This document shows, piece after piece, positions 1-6,878 of a stretch of DNA of 7,372 nt. Both the position numbers and the translations under genes were made by a program. The notes under the pieces were generated by a model that did not search any database, had not been told where the DNA came from, and saw only the letters and a list, made by a program, of their open reading frames with translations. This stretch comes from Pseudomonadota bacterium (GTDB lineage: Bacteria > Pseudomonadota > Gammaproteobacteria > Burkholderiales > Rhodocyclaceae): positions 1 to 7,372 of the forward strand of contig WRJU01000158.1 of assembly GCA_009778425.1 (NCBI GenBank), given 5' to 3'. Numbering within the stretch: the first letter of the stretch is position 1; each line of letters opens with the position of its first letter.

Positions 1-980
1 GTGAAGAACGTCTTTTCACGCGCCGCTTGTGCGCGCAGCAGGGTTGCGAGATGGGCGGGGTCGAGCGGGTCGCGGTCGCGGATCATGCGTGCGGTTGCGA
101 GCGCGAATTCGCGCCAGAAATCGCCGATTTCAACCAGTTGTGCGGCCAGTTCGGCAAGCGCCGGGCGGGCAGTGAGTGCAGCGGCTTCTTCGAGAAAGGC
201 TGCGTACATGAAACGGAAGCCTCCGCCGCCTGTCCCGATTTCTTCCTGCATGCGTATCAGATGCCCAATGTAGAGTTTGGCTGCTTGCGGATTGGCAGTG
301 GCAGGCAGGCGCTCGAATGCGCGCGCGATCCACGCAAACCCTTTGACGCCGATGAAGGGCAGCGGGGCGCGGAGCATGATCTGCGAGGTTTTCCTGAGTG
401 CGGCGGGAATGGCCCGTTCCCATGCGGGTTCCTGCGGCGCGTTGCTCGGGTAATACAACAATCCCTTTGGCGCGAGTAGGCCACGGGCGAAACGCGCTTT
501 CGCCAAATCGGCACTCGCGCAACGTACAGGCTCTTCCAGCACGGGATCGGAGAGCAGGTAATCTCCGCTTGCCTCATCGCGCCCATAGGCGAGCAGATTG
601 TGGGCGTTGAAGTGAAAGCGGAAATCCTGCGGTATGAATGGCAGCCAGAATATGGAAACCTGCAATCCCACGACTTGTCCGGCATCAAGCAATTCATTGA
701 GCCGCGCCACACCGTCTTCCGGACGGCGGAACGTTTCAGTGTGCATCGAAAACCGGAGAGGTTTTTGCAGGCCGCGAATGATCGTTCTGGGCGGCATCCG
801 GTATGACACCAACGGTAGGCCGGAGAGTTTGATGAAGGGCAGAAAGGCGAAAGTCAGTGCCGAAGACAGGCCGAAAGCCATAGGTTCGGAAAGCGGCAGG
901 CCGTAATGGCGCACGATGGCGCTCATGACTCCGCTTTCGCAATGGGACGCTTGTTGGTGGACGAAACTGGCCGATGACAT
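1..980 (-). CDS. BtrH N-terminal-domain-like protein, possible acyl/aminoacyl transferase (partial, C-terminus beyond window)
   Basis: The frame is open from ATG at 980 to base 1 with no stop, giving 326 visible residues; it is the only minus-strand frame here that reads like protein. An in-frame TAG at 990-992 makes this ATG the only plausible one. Residues 12-34 (Ser-His-Cys14 followed by a helix, then GLPLSEPM and FGLSS) match from memory the opening of the BtrH N-terminal domain family. A conserved-looking FHFNAH block follows at 122-127, then YGRD at 132-135 and SDP at 144-146. Cys14, His123 or His127 and Asp145 would form a papain-like triad. In butirosin biosynthesis BtrH moves an aminoacyl side chain from a carrier protein to the sugar acceptor; acyl transfer or thioester release is therefore inferred here, and the substrate is unknown. 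The C-terminal half (about 160-326) is helical with alanine-rich stretches and I do not recognise it. It starts 1 bp after the preceding stop, so translation is probably coupled. Family call fairly sure, function not. Confidence 0.72.
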   Translation of the reverse strand, partial: MSSASFVHQQASHCESGVMSAIVRHYGLPLSEPMAFGLSSALTFAFLPFIKLSGLPLVSYRMPPRTIIRGLQKPLRFSMHTETFRRPEDGVARLNELLDAGQVVGLQVSIFWLPFIPQDFRFHFNAHNLLAYGRDEASGDYLLSDPVLEEPVRCASADLAKARFARGLLAPKGLLYYPSNAPQEPAWERAIPAALRKTSQIMLRAPLPFIGVKGFAWIARAFERLPATANPQAAKLYIGHLIRMQEEIGTGGGGFRFMYAAFLEEAAALTARPALAELAAQLVEIGDFWREFALATARMIRDRDPLDPAHLATLLRAQAAREKTFF

Positions 981-981
981 G

Positions 982-1377
982 TCAGTCGACTACATCCAAC
1001 TGACTGGGGGCAATGCCCAGGGCTTCCGCGTAACGCGCGCGTAAAGTCTTTGAAAGGCGGGCGAATACCGCCGGGCGGAGATGACGGCGCACCTGCCAAC
1101 GCCAAAGCCCGCTTGCCTGTGCAAGCAGGGCGATGTCCATGCGTGCGCGATACATGTGGGCTTCGAGCGAGGAGCTTTGCCCTGCGCGCACTCTCTCAAG
1201 CGCATTGGCGGCCAATTCCTCGAATACCTGTACTGCTTGCCGGGTGACGGTTTCTTCAGCTTCCCACCCGCGCGACTGCACGAGTTCGAGCCGACCATCA
1301 TCGGCGCGCGCATACACGGCTTTGAGATGGCCGCCGTAAGTGGAGCTGTTTTCCTGGGGAACGTCAGCGGCGTTCAT
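982..1377 (-). CDS. Small conserved-looking protein of unknown function in the dar cassette (131 aa)
   Basis: I do not assign a named family. The chosen ATG at 1377 has a GAGG ribosome binding site (1387-1390) with 9-nt spacing; a longer in-frame start at 1449 would overlap darB by 61 bp and lacks such support. The protein has no signal peptide or membrane segment. Residues 18-37 look like a short beta region with an SRGWE turn (35-39). Residues 41-66 form a predicted amphipathic helix. A distinctive block at 75-105 (MYRARMDIALLAQ, then SGLWRWQVRRHLRP and F105) is rich in Arg and Trp and is followed by another helical stretch ending in GIAPSQL (121-127). The GLWRWQVRRHL part resembles, from memory, a conserved block in uncharacterised proteins, and could be a nucleic-acid or protein contact surface. 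It lies 11 bp after darB and 1 bp before the BtrH-like gene, so it should serve the same pathway, perhaps as an accessory or regulatory protein; that role is inference only. Confidence 0.8.
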   Translation of the reverse strand: MNAADVPQENSSTYGGHLKAVYARADDGRLELVQSRGWEAEETVTRQAVQVFEELAANALERVRAGQSSSLEAHMYRARMDIALLAQASGLWRWQVRRHLRPAVFARLSKTLRARYAEALGIAPSQLDVVD

Positions 1378-1386
1378 TTCGGGATG

Positions 1387-1390
1387 CCTC
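1387..1390 (-). promoter_or_regulatory. Ribosome binding site deciding the start of the 131-aa gene
   Basis: GAGG on the minus strand overlaps the darB stop codon (TGAGG) and lies 9 nt before the ATG at 1377. It supports the short start over the ATG at 1449, which is buried in darB, and implies translational coupling to darB. Confidence 0.6.
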
Positions 1391-2534
1391 AAACGACCGT
1401 CAGGTGCATGAATCCACTCGAAAAACGCCCGCTCTCCGGCACGAAGCACAGTAGGCGCTCGCCGGGAACGAGGCGTCGGCTTCTGTACAATTCGTCAAGC
1501 ATGATGAAGATCGACGCCGAACCCGTGTTGCCTTTCGTTTCCAGGTTTGTAAACCAGCGGTCGAACGGGATAGGCAATCCTATTTGCGCCAGCGCATCAA
1601 ATATGAGCTGTTGAAAATAATACGACGACATGTGCGGCAGGAACCAGTCGATTTCTTCCGCCTTGAGGTCGCGTCGCATGATAAGCGCAGGCAAGGGGGT
1701 TTGCATCGCATCGCCGATGTGACGATCCAGAAGTTTTACGTCCTGTTTGACGGCGAAGATGGATTTTTCCGCCCATTGTCTGGGCGAGAATTGCGCCCAG
1801 CCGACGAGCTTGCCATCGAGAGACCGCTCGCTGCCTGAGTACATGCACACGGGCAGGCGGTGAGCGGCGGATGAAAGTTCGATCCAGTCGATGCGCAAAT
1901 TGGTTTGCCCCGCGCGCGGGCGAGGTTCAATGAGAAAAGCGCCTGCGCCATCGGAGAGCATCCAGCGCAGAAAATCTTTCTCAAATGCGATGGCAGGCTG
2001 CGTGGAAAGCGCAGCGACGCGGGCTGCGCTTTCTTCGGAAAAACAATTTGCCCGCAAAATCGCAGATGACAGTTCGGAACCTGTTGCCACCGCGTTTGCT
2101 GTTTCTTCCCCTTTTACGGCAAGCCAAGCGTATTTGAGAGCGGCCAAACCCGACAGGCAGATACCGGCGGTTGAAACAACCTCACAGGCGGGATTGCCCA
2201 GTTCGCCATGAACCATGACGCCATGATTGGGCATGATCTGGTCGGGCATGGATGTCCCCGTGACAAGGCAACGGAGGCTATCGAGCGCGAAACCGCTGGT
2301 TTGCGCGAGGGTGCGAATTGCCTCGGCGGTAAGGCTGGCGTTGGTGTGCGTGGGCAAGCCGTTTGCAGGGTCGATTGCGTAATGGCGACTTTTGATCCCG
2401 TTCTGCCGCAGGATGATCGGTCGGGCGCGCGAGGGTTTGCCTCCGATCTGGCCAAGAACAGCCTCGATGGACTCGTTGTCGACGGGCGCGTTGGGCAGAG
2501 CTGCTGCCGTGGCAGTGATAAAGGCTTCACTCAT
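1389..2534 (-). CDS. darB: FabH-like (KAS III) ketosynthase, DarB type, dialkylresorcinol / cyclohexanedione-forming
   Basis: A 381-residue thiolase-fold condensing enzyme. The nucleophile Cys126 sits in STAGICLSG (121-129), the catalytic His301 in LPHMSSYYF, and Asn336 in KGNTGSAS, giving the complete Cys-His-Asn triad of FabH-type enzymes. A conserved DGAGAF block lies at 195-200. DarB-type enzymes differ from FabH by condensing two beta-oxoacyl thioesters to a cyclohexanedione, which DarA aromatises to a dialkylresorcinol. The assignment rests on the overall sequence character plus the DarA-like gene immediately upstream. The start at 2534 (MSEAFITATAAALP) is chosen over an ATG at 2606 because the 24 extra residues would lie inside darA and do not look like a family N-terminus. 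The start overlaps the darA stop by 8 bp (ATGAGTGA), with no strong Shine-Dalgarno, so reinitiation after DarA is likely. Alternative: another KAS III involved in aryl polyene starter formation. Confidence 0.83.
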   Translation of the reverse strand: MSEAFITATAAALPNAPVDNESIEAVLGQIGGKPSRARPIILRQNGIKSRHYAIDPANGLPTHTNASLTAEAIRTLAQTSGFALDSLRCLVTGTSMPDQIMPNHGVMVHGELGNPACEVVSTAGICLSGLAALKYAWLAVKGEETANAVATGSELSSAILRANCFSEESAARVAALSTQPAIAFEKDFLRWMLSDGAGAFLIEPRPRAGQTNLRIDWIELSSAAHRLPVCMYSGSERSLDGKLVGWAQFSPRQWAEKSIFAVKQDVKLLDRHIGDAMQTPLPALIMRRDLKAEEIDWFLPHMSSYYFQQLIFDALAQIGLPIPFDRWFTNLETKGNTGSASIFIMLDELYRSRRLVPGERLLCFVPESGRFSSGFMHLTVV

Positions 2535-3465
2535 GGGCCATGCGCGCATCATCTGCGCCAGAAGGTTGCTCATAAAGCCGAACGATCTCTGCGGCGCGGC
2601 GGACAAACAGCAGCGCGGTCAGACGGTTCAGGATGAAATGCAGTGGCACGACGATGGGGATCATAGTGATGAGACAGAGCGCGAACAATATTAGCGCAGG
2701 AATCCGCCGCCTCTGTCCGGAATGTCCGCAAAGACGGATGAACTTCGACCACACCATAAAGGCTCGTCTGCCAGTGCGTTCGGACATGATCAGATGGGGC
2801 GCGATGCTGACCGCGCACAGGCCGCTCAACATGGGTTGCCCGCATTTTTCTTCGTCACGGGCAAGCGCCTCGGCCAGCGCCATGCCGAATCTCGCTACGC
2901 CTGCTGTTTGCTTGGCGTTGATTCCGGCAGGTGGCAAACCGAGAAAACGGTTGCGCCGACCCGTCAGCATCCAGCGCGGCGTAGTGATGAAAGACAACAG
3001 CGGAGGGGATTCATCGGTCAATGCCACATGATCGACGAGCCGGCCACCCGCTTCCGTGACCAGCGTTTTCAGCGTGTCGAATGCAGAAGACCACATATTG
3101 CGGCAGGCCACCAGGCTGACAACCGGTTTTCCGGCGATCAGGCGTTTGCCTTCGGCGCTTTGCAGGAAGGCGGTCATGGGCTGCGATGGAGAGAGATACC
3201 AGACCGTCCAGGCGAGAATCACCAAATCGAATGTCGTATCGTCTGGAACCGTGAGGGGGCTGATGGGGCGCGGATCGAGACGTACCGACTCCGGGAAAGC
3301 GTCGAGAAAGGCGAAAAATGGCCAAGGAAACGGAAAGGCCGGTTCCGGCTTCAGCGCTTCGTGATGAACCCTGACCCCCTCCGTTTTCAATGGGCGCGCC
3401 AGGGAGGCGGCAATATCGGCAAGCTGACCGCTCTGAGAGTAGGAAACGATGAGAACGTTTTTCAT
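2527..3465 (-). CDS. darA: Flavodoxin-like DarA-type protein, dialkylresorcinol-condensing / aromatase partner, with C-terminal membrane segment
   Basis: A 312-residue protein. The N-terminus (MKNVLIVSYSQSGQLADI) is a flavodoxin-type first strand and FMN phosphate-binding loop (SYSQSGQ, 8-14). A second strand, FDLVILAWTVWYLSPS, spans 79-94, and KPVVSLVACRNMW spans 113-125, both in the positions expected for flavin-contacting loops. Residues about 255-287 are strongly hydrophobic (IPALILFALCLI, then IPIVVPLHFIL) and should anchor the protein at the membrane. Homologues are usually annotated as dialkylresorcinol condensing enzyme; in the DarA/DarB system DarA acts as the aromatase that turns DarB's cyclohexanedione product into a resorcinol. 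FMN use is inferred from the fold. It begins 25 bp after secF with no obvious Shine-Dalgarno and no terminator or promoter in the gap, and it overlaps darB. A generic NAD(P)H/FMN oxidoreductase is the alternative, made unlikely by the adjacent darB. Confidence 0.8.
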   Translation of the reverse strand: MKNVLIVSYSQSGQLADIAASLARPLKTEGVRVHHEALKPEPAFPFPWPFFAFLDAFPESVRLDPRPISPLTVPDDTTFDLVILAWTVWYLSPSQPMTAFLQSAEGKRLIAGKPVVSLVACRNMWSSAFDTLKTLVTEAGGRLVDHVALTDESPPLLSFITTPRWMLTGRRNRFLGLPPAGINAKQTAGVARFGMALAEALARDEEKCGQPMLSGLCAVSIAPHLIMSERTGRRAFMVWSKFIRLCGHSGQRRRIPALILFALCLITMIPIVVPLHFILNRLTALLFVRRAAEIVRLYEQPSGADDARMAHE

Positions 3466-3490
3466 CGCCAGTTCGGTTTTGATGTGATGG

Positions 3491-4423
3491 TCACACTACC
3501 GCTTCCTGTTTCTGCGCTTTCACCTTGGCGAATTGTTCGCGCGACACGCCGAGCCACATCACGAGCGGGCTGGCGACGAGCACGGAGGAGTAGATGCCAA
3601 AGCAGATGCCGATGGTGAGCGCGAGCGCGAAGTAGTGCAGCGTTTCGCCGCCGAACAACAGCATGGAGAGCACCATCACCTGCGTGGAACCGTGGGTGAT
3701 GACGGTACGGGAAATGGTGCTGGTGATGGCGTGGTTGATGACTTCGGGCGTTTTCAGGTCGCGCCGCTTGCGGAAGGTTTCGCGCACACGGTCGAACACG
3801 ACGACGGATTCATTGACGGAATAGCCCAATATCGCCATCACTGCCGCCAGCACGGAGAGCGAGAATTCCCACTGGAAGCAGGCAAAGAAGCCTACGATGA
3901 TGACGCAGTCGTGCAGGTTGGCGATGATGGTAGAGACGGCGAAGCGCCACTCGAAGCGAAACGCGAGATAAATCACGATGCCGATGATGACGAACAGCAG
4001 CGCCATTGCGCCGTCGCTGGCAAGCTCCTTGCCGACCTGCGGGCCGACGAATTCTACCCGGCGCACGGTGGCTTTCGGCCCCTCGATTTTGTTGAGCATG
4101 CTCTTGACCTGTTCTCCCACTTTGGAGACTTCAGCGCCATCGCGGTTGGGCAGGCGGATCAGGACGTCGCGGCTGCTGCCGAAGTTCTGTACCTGAGCAT
4201 CGGGATAACCTTCATCGGCCAGCGCCCGGCGCAGGGAGTCGAGCGGGGCGCTGTCGGCATAGCCGACTTCGACCAAGGTTCCGCCGGTGAATTCGACCGA
4301 CAGGTTCAAGCCGCGAAAAACGATAAAGAGCACCGCCACGACGAAGGTCAACAACGAGATGACGTTGAAGACCGGCGCGTAGCGCATGAACGGAATGTCT
4401 TTTTTGATACGGAAAAATTCCAT
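3491..4423 (-). CDS. secF: Protein translocase subunit SecF
   Basis: A 310-residue inner-membrane protein, normal length for the family. With SecD it uses the proton motive force to pull preproteins out of the SecYEG channel on the periplasmic side. The first membrane helix is at about 18-37, followed by the SecD/SecF signature FTGGTL (45-50) and a periplasmic domain to about residue 130, closed by VEFVGPQVGKEL (123-134). Five further membrane segments cover about 138-292. The conserved motif LGYSVNESVVVFDRVRE (199-215) contains Asp211, and a typical betaproteobacterial block ITSTISRTVITHGS lies at 233-246. A good ribosome binding site (AAGGAA, 4433-4438) sits 9 nt before the ATG. It follows secD by 27 bp and belongs to the same operon. 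No damage or missing motif is seen. Confidence 0.97.
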   Translation of the reverse strand: MEFFRIKKDIPFMRYAPVFNVISLLTFVVAVLFIVFRGLNLSVEFTGGTLVEVGYADSAPLDSLRRALADEGYPDAQVQNFGSSRDVLIRLPNRDGAEVSKVGEQVKSMLNKIEGPKATVRRVEFVGPQVGKELASDGAMALLFVIIGIVIYLAFRFEWRFAVSTIIANLHDCVIIVGFFACFQWEFSLSVLAAVMAILGYSVNESVVVFDRVRETFRKRRDLKTPEVINHAITSTISRTVITHGSTQVMVLSMLLFGGETLHYFALALTIGICFGIYSSVLVASPLVMWLGVSREQFAKVKAQKQEAVV

Positions 4424-4432
4424 GAAGATGTG

Positions 4433-4438
4433 TTCCTT
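4433..4438 (-). promoter_or_regulatory. Ribosome binding site of secF
   Basis: AAGGAA on the minus strand, 9 nt before the secF ATG at 4423, inside the 27-bp secD-secF gap. It is one of only three clear Shine-Dalgarno sites in the window. Confidence 0.65.
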
Positions 4439-4450
4439 GTTCGAGTCGGC

Positions 4451-6370
4451 TCAGTTGTTGCCCGGTTTCCATATCTGGCCGATGGAAAGCCCGTCGAGTT
4501 TGCGGCGGCGGCCATAGATGAAGTTGACGAGCATACGGGAGACGAGAATGGCGCTGAACATCGAGGTGAGGATGCCAAGACAATGCACCACGGCAAAGCC
4601 CCGAACCGGGCCGGAACCGAAGATCAGCAGCGCGATACCTGCAATGAGCGTGCTGATGTTGGAGTCGAGGATGGTGTTCCAGGCGCGCTCATAGCCTGCG
4701 GTAATGGCTATCTGTGGGGTGTAGCCGCCTCGCAGTTCCTCGCGGATGCGTTCGTTGATGAGGACGTTGGAGTCGATGGCCATGCCCAGGGTGAGCGCCA
4801 TTGCGGCAATGCCCGGCAGGGTCAGGGTGGCTTGCAGCAGCGAGAGCAGCGCTACCAGCAGCAGCAGGTTGGCGGCAAGCGCGATGGAGGAAACCAGCCC
4901 GAAGAGCATGTAATACACGCACATGAACACGACGATGGCGGTAAAGCCCCACAGCGTGGAGTTGAAGCCCTTGTCGATGTTGTCTTTTCCGAGGCTTGGA
5001 CCGACGGTGCGCTCCTCGATGATTTCCATCGGCGCGGCCAACGCCCCCGCGCGCAGCAGCAAAGCCGTTTTGTTGGCTTCGGCGGTGGTCATGCTGCCGG
5101 AGATTTGTACCCGCCCGCCGCCGATCTCGGTGCGGATGACCGGCGCGGTCACAACTTCGCCCTTGCCCTTTTCGACCAGCACGATGGCCATGTGCTTGCC
5201 GACATTCTGGCGGGTGAGTTCGCGGAATTTGCGCGTACCTGCGCTATCCAGGGTGAGGTGCACCGCCGGTTGGCTGTTTTCGTCGAAACCGGCCTGCGCG
5301 TCGGTGAGGCTTTCACCGGTGAGTTCGATCTGGTTGCGGAGCAGGATGGGGAGGCCCCTGTCGCCTGGGTCTTCTGCCTGGTTCACTTGGGCGCGGCGGC
5401 TGCGGCGCTCGATGTATAGCTCCGTGCCGTAGGGAGCCTGCGCCCGGCCTGCGGCGATCTCGAATGCCCGTTCATCGCCGGGTGTGCCTTCGACCATACG
5501 CAGTTCGAGCGTGGCAGTGCGGCCCAGGAGTTCCTTGGCTCTTGCGACATCCTGCACACCCGGTAATTGCACGACGATGCGGTCAGCCCCTTGCTGCTGG
5601 ATTACGGGCTCGGCCACGCCCAGTTCGTTGATGCGGTTGTGCAGAGTGTTGATGTTCTGCTTGATGGCAAATTCCTGGATGTTCTTTTGGGCCGGCAAAC
5701 TCAAGTTGGCAATGAGCCGGAAGTCGTCGCCACCCGCGTCGCGTTCGGCCAGTTGCAGTTCATTGCTGAAAGACTGGATTGCCGCGCGGGCGGCGGCACG
5801 CTGGGCAGCGTCGCGGAAACGAAGCACCAGGGTGTTGCCTTCGCGGGCAATGCCCGCATGGCGCACATTCTTCTCGCGCAACTGGCCGCGCAGGTCGCCG
5901 GCGATGGCTTCCAGCCGGCGGGTGATCGCGCCCGGCATGTCGACTTCGAGCAGAAAATGCACGCCGCCGCGCAAATCCAACCCCAGGTACATCGGCAAGG
6001 CATTGAGATTCGTGAGCCACTGTGGGGAGTTCGGCAGCAGGTTGAGCGCTACGATGTAGGAGGGGTCTTTTTCGTCGGGGTTGAAGGCTTTCTCGATGAC
6101 ATCCTTGGCACGCTGTTGGGTCTCGGTATCAGCGAAACGTGTGCGTATGCCGATGGCGTCAGAAAAGATGCCCTTTTGCTCGATTCCGGCTGTTTCGAGC
6201 GCACGGGCGATGCGTGCGCTGTCGGCAACGGGGTCGATCTCCAGCGTGGCTTTGGCGCTTGAAACCTGTACGGCGGGCGCCTCGCCGAAGAAATTCGGCA
6301 AGGTATAAATCAGCCCCCAGAACAGCACGGCGATGATGATGATATTTTTCCAGAGGGGATAGCGGTTCAT
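4451..6370 (-). CDS. secD: Protein translocase subunit SecD
   Basis: A 639-residue inner-membrane protein, close to the usual length of the proteobacterial long form. It pairs with SecF for the proton-driven late step of Sec export. One N-terminal membrane helix (about 8-26) ends in YTLPNFFGE, then LGLDLRGG (129-136), the hallmark of the first periplasmic region. The large periplasmic domain includes RIVVQLPGVQD (264-274) and the head segment to about residue 440. RAGALAAPMEIIEERTVGPSLG (440-461) leads into the second membrane block. Five helices follow at about 471-616, with LTLGMAIDSNVLINERIREEL (527-546), whose Asp533 is the conserved membrane acidic residue. The start is fixed by the family-like MNRYPLWK opening. 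No convincing Shine-Dalgarno precedes it, which is unusual beside yajC and secF. It lies 72 bp after yajC, across a GC-rich hairpin. Confidence 0.97.
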   Translation of the reverse strand: MNRYPLWKNIIIIAVLFWGLIYTLPNFFGEAPAVQVSSAKATLEIDPVADSARIARALETAGIEQKGIFSDAIGIRTRFADTETQQRAKDVIEKAFNPDEKDPSYIVALNLLPNSPQWLTNLNALPMYLGLDLRGGVHFLLEVDMPGAITRRLEAIAGDLRGQLREKNVRHAGIAREGNTLVLRFRDAAQRAAARAAIQSFSNELQLAERDAGGDDFRLIANLSLPAQKNIQEFAIKQNINTLHNRINELGVAEPVIQQQGADRIVVQLPGVQDVARAKELLGRTATLELRMVEGTPGDERAFEIAAGRAQAPYGTELYIERRSRRAQVNQAEDPGDRGLPILLRNQIELTGESLTDAQAGFDENSQPAVHLTLDSAGTRKFRELTRQNVGKHMAIVLVEKGKGEVVTAPVIRTEIGGGRVQISGSMTTAEANKTALLLRAGALAAPMEIIEERTVGPSLGKDNIDKGFNSTLWGFTAIVVFMCVYYMLFGLVSSIALAANLLLLVALLSLLQATLTLPGIAAMALTLGMAIDSNVLINERIREELRGGYTPQIAITAGYERAWNTILDSNISTLIAGIALLIFGSGPVRGFAVVHCLGILTSMFSAILVSRMLVNFIYGRRRKLDGLSIGQIWKPGNN

Positions 6371-6409
6371 GGTCGGCAGTTTGAAGGGAGAATGGCGCGT
6401 GCAGCTTCT

Positions 6410-6434
6410 CTCCGGGCGGCGCGCCCGCCCGGAG
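6410..6434 (-). repeat. GC-rich inverted repeat (hairpin) in the yajC-secD gap
   Basis: CTCCGGGCGG at 6410-6419 pairs perfectly with 6425-6434, a 10-bp stem around a 5-nt loop of CGCGC. It begins 8 bp past the yajC stop, and transcription then runs about 39 bp to the secD ATG. No T-run follows it on the transcribed strand, so it is not a standard intrinsic terminator. It could stabilise upstream yajC message, block exonucleases or give partial attenuation. Confidence 0.75.
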
Positions 6435-6442
6435 CAGGGGGG

Positions 6443-6775
6443 TCAGAGAGCCTTTAGCGTACCCTTGGGCAGCACGGCGGTAATGGTCTGTTTTTGTACG
6501 GCAACCACGGTATTGGCAGCGATTTCGACCTGGACGAAGTTGTCATTCACTTCCATGACCTTGCCCGCAATGCCGCCGCCGGTAATGACTTCATCCCCCT
6601 TGGAGAGGGCATCGACCATGGACTTGTGTTCCTTGGCGCGTTTCATCTGGGGACGGATCATCAGGAAATACAGCACCGCGACCATCAGGATCAAGGGCAG
6701 GAAACTGGCGAGGCCGCCGGTCGCGGCAGCTTGCCCGGCGTCGGCAGCCTGAGCGTAAGCGTTGGAAATCAGCAC
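6443..6775 (-). CDS. yajC: Sec translocon accessory subunit YajC
   Basis: A 110-residue single-span inner-membrane protein that associates with SecDF and SecYEG. The short N-terminus (LISNAYAQA) is typical of the family, followed by the membrane helix FLPLILMVAVLYFLMIRPQ (about 25-43) ending in the family hallmark RPQMKRAKEHK. The cytoplasmic domain carries LSKGDEVITGGGIAGKV (58-74), the conserved glycine-rich turn. The start codon is GTG at 6775, supported by GGAG 8 nt upstream and by the good fit of the N-terminus. It is the first gene after a promoter and heads the yajC-secD-secF operon. Its upstream neighbour is glnS, not tgt as in many Proteobacteria. Confidence 0.97.
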   Translation of the reverse strand: MLISNAYAQAADAGQAAATGGLASFLPLILMVAVLYFLMIRPQMKRAKEHKSMVDALSKGDEVITGGGIAGKVMEVNDNFVQVEIAANTVVAVQKQTITAVLPKGTLKAL

Positions 6776-6783
6776 GTTTTTAA

Positions 6784-6787
6784 CTCC
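6784..6787 (-). promoter_or_regulatory. Ribosome binding site of yajC, supporting a GTG start
   Basis: GGAG on the minus strand with 8-nt spacing to GTG at 6775. There is no ATG with comparable support nearby. Confidence 0.75.
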
Positions 6788-6808
6788 AAAAATTGCGTAA
6801 AACAGCTA

Positions 6809-6836
6809 ATTATATCAGCGCTCGTGACCGGTTCGA
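6809..6836 (-). promoter_or_regulatory. Extended -10 promoter for yajC-secDF (possibly also the dar genes)
   Basis: A perfect TATAAT (6809-6814) is preceded by TG one base upstream (TGATATAAT, 6809-6817), the extended -10 form. The best -35 candidate is weak (TCGAAC, 6831-6836, 16-nt spacer, three of six consensus bases), as expected where the TG motif compensates. Transcription should start near 6802, leaving a leader of about 26 nt before the yajC GTG. It is the only convincing sigma-70 promoter I see in the window. Confidence 0.68.
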
Positions 6837-6878
6837 TGTTTTATCCAGGCGGCCGGTATTTCCTACGTGGCAGGCGAC

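Noticed and set aside
1..479. Two plus-strand frames at the left edge (1-273 and 27-479)
   Set aside because: They are opposite the BtrH-like gene and rich in Ala, Ser, Arg and Gly without any domain.
130..712. Two minus-strand frames (130-522 and 257-712) of 130 and 151 codons
   Set aside because: Both are out of frame with the BtrH-like reading frame, which spans the same bases without a stop and has family motifs. Their products are Arg/Pro/Ser-rich shadows.
1378..1449. Longer start for the 131-aa gene at 1449
   Set aside because: It would overlap darB by 61 bp, while the ATG at 1377 has its own GAGG site at a good distance.
2535..2606. Longer darB start at ATG 2606
   Set aside because: It would add 24 residues lying wholly inside darA and unlike the expected N-terminus; the start at 2534 fits the family better.
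2722..3618. A 298-codon plus-strand frame opposite darA
   Set aside because: No recognisable motif, covers the darA-secF junction, and is explained by codon bias in darA.
3533..5419. A 628-codon plus-strand open frame opposite secF and secD
   Set aside because: It is the antisense shadow of two certain genes. Its product is a low-complexity mix rich in Asp, Glu, Gly, His and Gln with no domain, as expected opposite GC-rich codons.
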